Shown piece after piece: positions 32,691 to 33,473 of a stretch of 33,473 nucleotides of DNA. A program made the position numbers and the translations under genes. The stretch covers positions 1 through 33,473 of the forward strand of contig JANWYO010000198.1 of the NCBI GenBank assembly GCA_025055215.1, written 5' to 3'. The notes below the pieces were generated by a model, which saw only the letters and a list, made by a program, of their open reading frames with translations, made no database searches and was not told where the DNA came from. The stretch's first letter is position 1. Each line of letters opens with the position of its first letter. The DNA comes from Gemmataceae bacterium. GTDB lineage: Bacteria; Planctomycetota; Planctomycetia; Gemmatales; Gemmataceae.

Positions 32691-33473
32691 GCGCCGCCTC
32701 CCGTCGCCAAGTACATGATCGCTTCCTCGGTCAGCGCCTCGCGTGCCAGTTCGCCGGCGAGCCGCCCCTGGTGCATGACCACCACGCGATCGCTCATGCC
32801 GATGATCTCCTCCAGATCGCTGGAGATCATGATGATGGCCACACCTTGGCCGGCCAATTCGTCCATGAGGGCGTAAATCTCGCTTTTGGCGCCCACGTCC
32901 ACGCCGCGGGTCGGCTCGTCGAGGATAAGGACTCGCGGCCGGCGAACCAGCCACTTCGCCAGGACGACCTTTTGCTGATTGCCGCCGCTCAGCAGGCCGA
33001 CGGGCTGCCGCACGCTCGGCGTCCGCACGCCGAGCCGTTGCCGCATGTCTTCGGCAAGTGCGGCCTCACGGCGGCGAGCGACCAGGCGAAGGAAGCTGAG
33101 CCGATCGAGGTTCGGCAGGCTGATGTTGTGGGCCATGCTCGCCTCGAGGATCAGGCCGTGGTACCGACGGTCCTCCGGCACCAGCAGCAAACCCGCCGCG
33201 ATCGCCTGACGCGGATGTCGCACCTCAACCGCTTCGCCATCGAGCAGGACTTCGCCGCCCAGGATCGGGCGAATGCCGAACAGGGCCTCGGCCAATTCGG
33301 TCCGGCCGGCACCGACCAGACCGGCCATCCCGACGATCTCGCCTGCCGACAAGCGGAGCGAGATCCCGGTGGGGCTTGTCGGCGTGGTCACCCGTCGCAG
33401 CTCCAGGCGCGCCGGGGACGTCCCCGGCGCGGGCGCGTGCTGGCGGTGGAAGAACTGGCGGAGTTCCCGGCCG
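32687..33473 (-). CDS. Sugar ABC transporter ATP-binding protein, RbsA/MglA-like (5' part outside window)
   Basis: The C-terminal half of a double-NBD ATPase; the frame stays open to the window edge, so the protein starts beyond 33473. The visible sequence begins GRELRQFF, the end of NBD1, then a linker (HAPAPGTSPARLELRRV) encoded by a perfect palindrome. NBD2 follows, with the diverged P-loop GLVGAGRTELAEALFG, LLLVPEDRRYHGLI, signature LSGGNQQKVVLAKWL and Walker B VLILDEPTRGVDVGAK. The NBD2 P-loop lacks the canonical GKST (GRTE instead), which is usual for the second NBD of this family. The stop overlaps the permease start, so the genes are coupled. A GTG at 33391 is an in-frame internal codon rather than the start. 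Confidence 0.95.
   Translation of the reverse strand, partial: GRELRQFFHRQHAPAPGTSPARLELRRVTTPTSPTGISLRLSAGEIVGMAGLVGAGRTELAEALFGIRPILGGEVLLDGEAVEVRHPRQAIAAGLLLVPEDRRYHGLILEASMAHNISLPNLDRLSFLRLVARRREAALAEDMRQRLGVRTPSVRQPVGLLSGGNQQKVVLAKWLVRRPRVLILDEPTRGVDVGAKSEIYALMDELAGQGVAIIMISSDLEEIIGMSDRVVVMHQGRLAGELAREALTEEAIMYLATGGGA
33408..33431. repeat. Perfect 24-bp palindrome inside the ABC ATPase linker
   Basis: CGCGCCGGGGAC (33408-33419) is followed directly by its exact reverse complement GTCCCCGGCGCG (33420-33431). It encodes PAPGTSPA in the linker between the two nucleotide-binding domains. A similar GC-rich hairpin type is found in many intergenic gaps of this window. Confidence 0.7.

Noticed and set aside
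33290-33350. Non-canonical Walker A (GAGRTE) in the ABC ATPase as a defect
   Set aside because: The second NBD of RbsA/MglA-type ATPases typically has a diverged P-loop, so this is not unusual.

Overview
The window reads as a chromosomal segment of a high-GC planctomycete, most likely from the Gemmatales/Gemmataceae. The basis is a BBP7-type outer-membrane beta-barrel protein, a multi-repeat FG-GAP surface protein, several short proline-rich lipoproteins, an S41 protease fused to a caspase-like domain, and high GC throughout. No rRNA, insertion sequence, CRISPR array or phage gene was seen. The taxonomic placement is inference from gene content.

Layout. 1-3603: end of an FG-GAP repeat protein, the BBP7 porin-like protein, a strong bidirectional terminator, and a proline-rich membrane-anchored protein on the opposite strand. 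4082-9454: housekeeping genes rsfS, argS, a small Cys-rich lipoprotein on the minus strand, then a tight nusB - PHP phosphoesterase - ftsY run. 9455-10242: an AT-richer stretch without a convincing gene. 10243-18153: secreted or surface-associated proteins: a C69-like peptidase, an unknown secreted protein, a PEP-CTERM/exosortase-type polysaccharide deacetylase, a caspase-like/PDZ/S41 protease fusion and an OB-like lipoprotein. 18204-23995: a minus-strand surface-glycan set (two GT4 glycosyltransferases, a coiled-coil methyltransferase and GmhA) preceded by a Cys/Met-metabolism PLP enzyme. 24088-26582: a phosphatase-like lipoprotein, a lipocalin-like/YHS protein and a methyltransferase with a signal peptide. 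26854-30581: sbcD-sbcC. 30680-30752: tRNA-Ala(CGC). 30909-31670: ispD. 31695-33473: an RbsC/RbsA-type sugar ABC transporter, cut by the window end.

Two themes stand out. First, three exported proteins look like enzymes whose expected catalytic residues are changed: the caspase-like domain has Gln and Asn in place of His and Cys, the phosphatase-like lipoprotein has Asp and Ala in place of Cys and Arg, and the C69-like peptidase has Ser where Cys is expected. Second, nearly every gene boundary carries a perfect or near-perfect GC-rich hairpin (7-14 bp stem, mostly short loop) without a U-tract. The hairpins share architecture but not sequence. Two comparable palindromes lie inside genes, one of them a perfect 24-bp palindrome in the linker of the ABC ATPase. 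Only two hairpins have a T-run like a classical intrinsic terminator, and one of these (13227-13284) stands alone upstream of the deacetylase gene.
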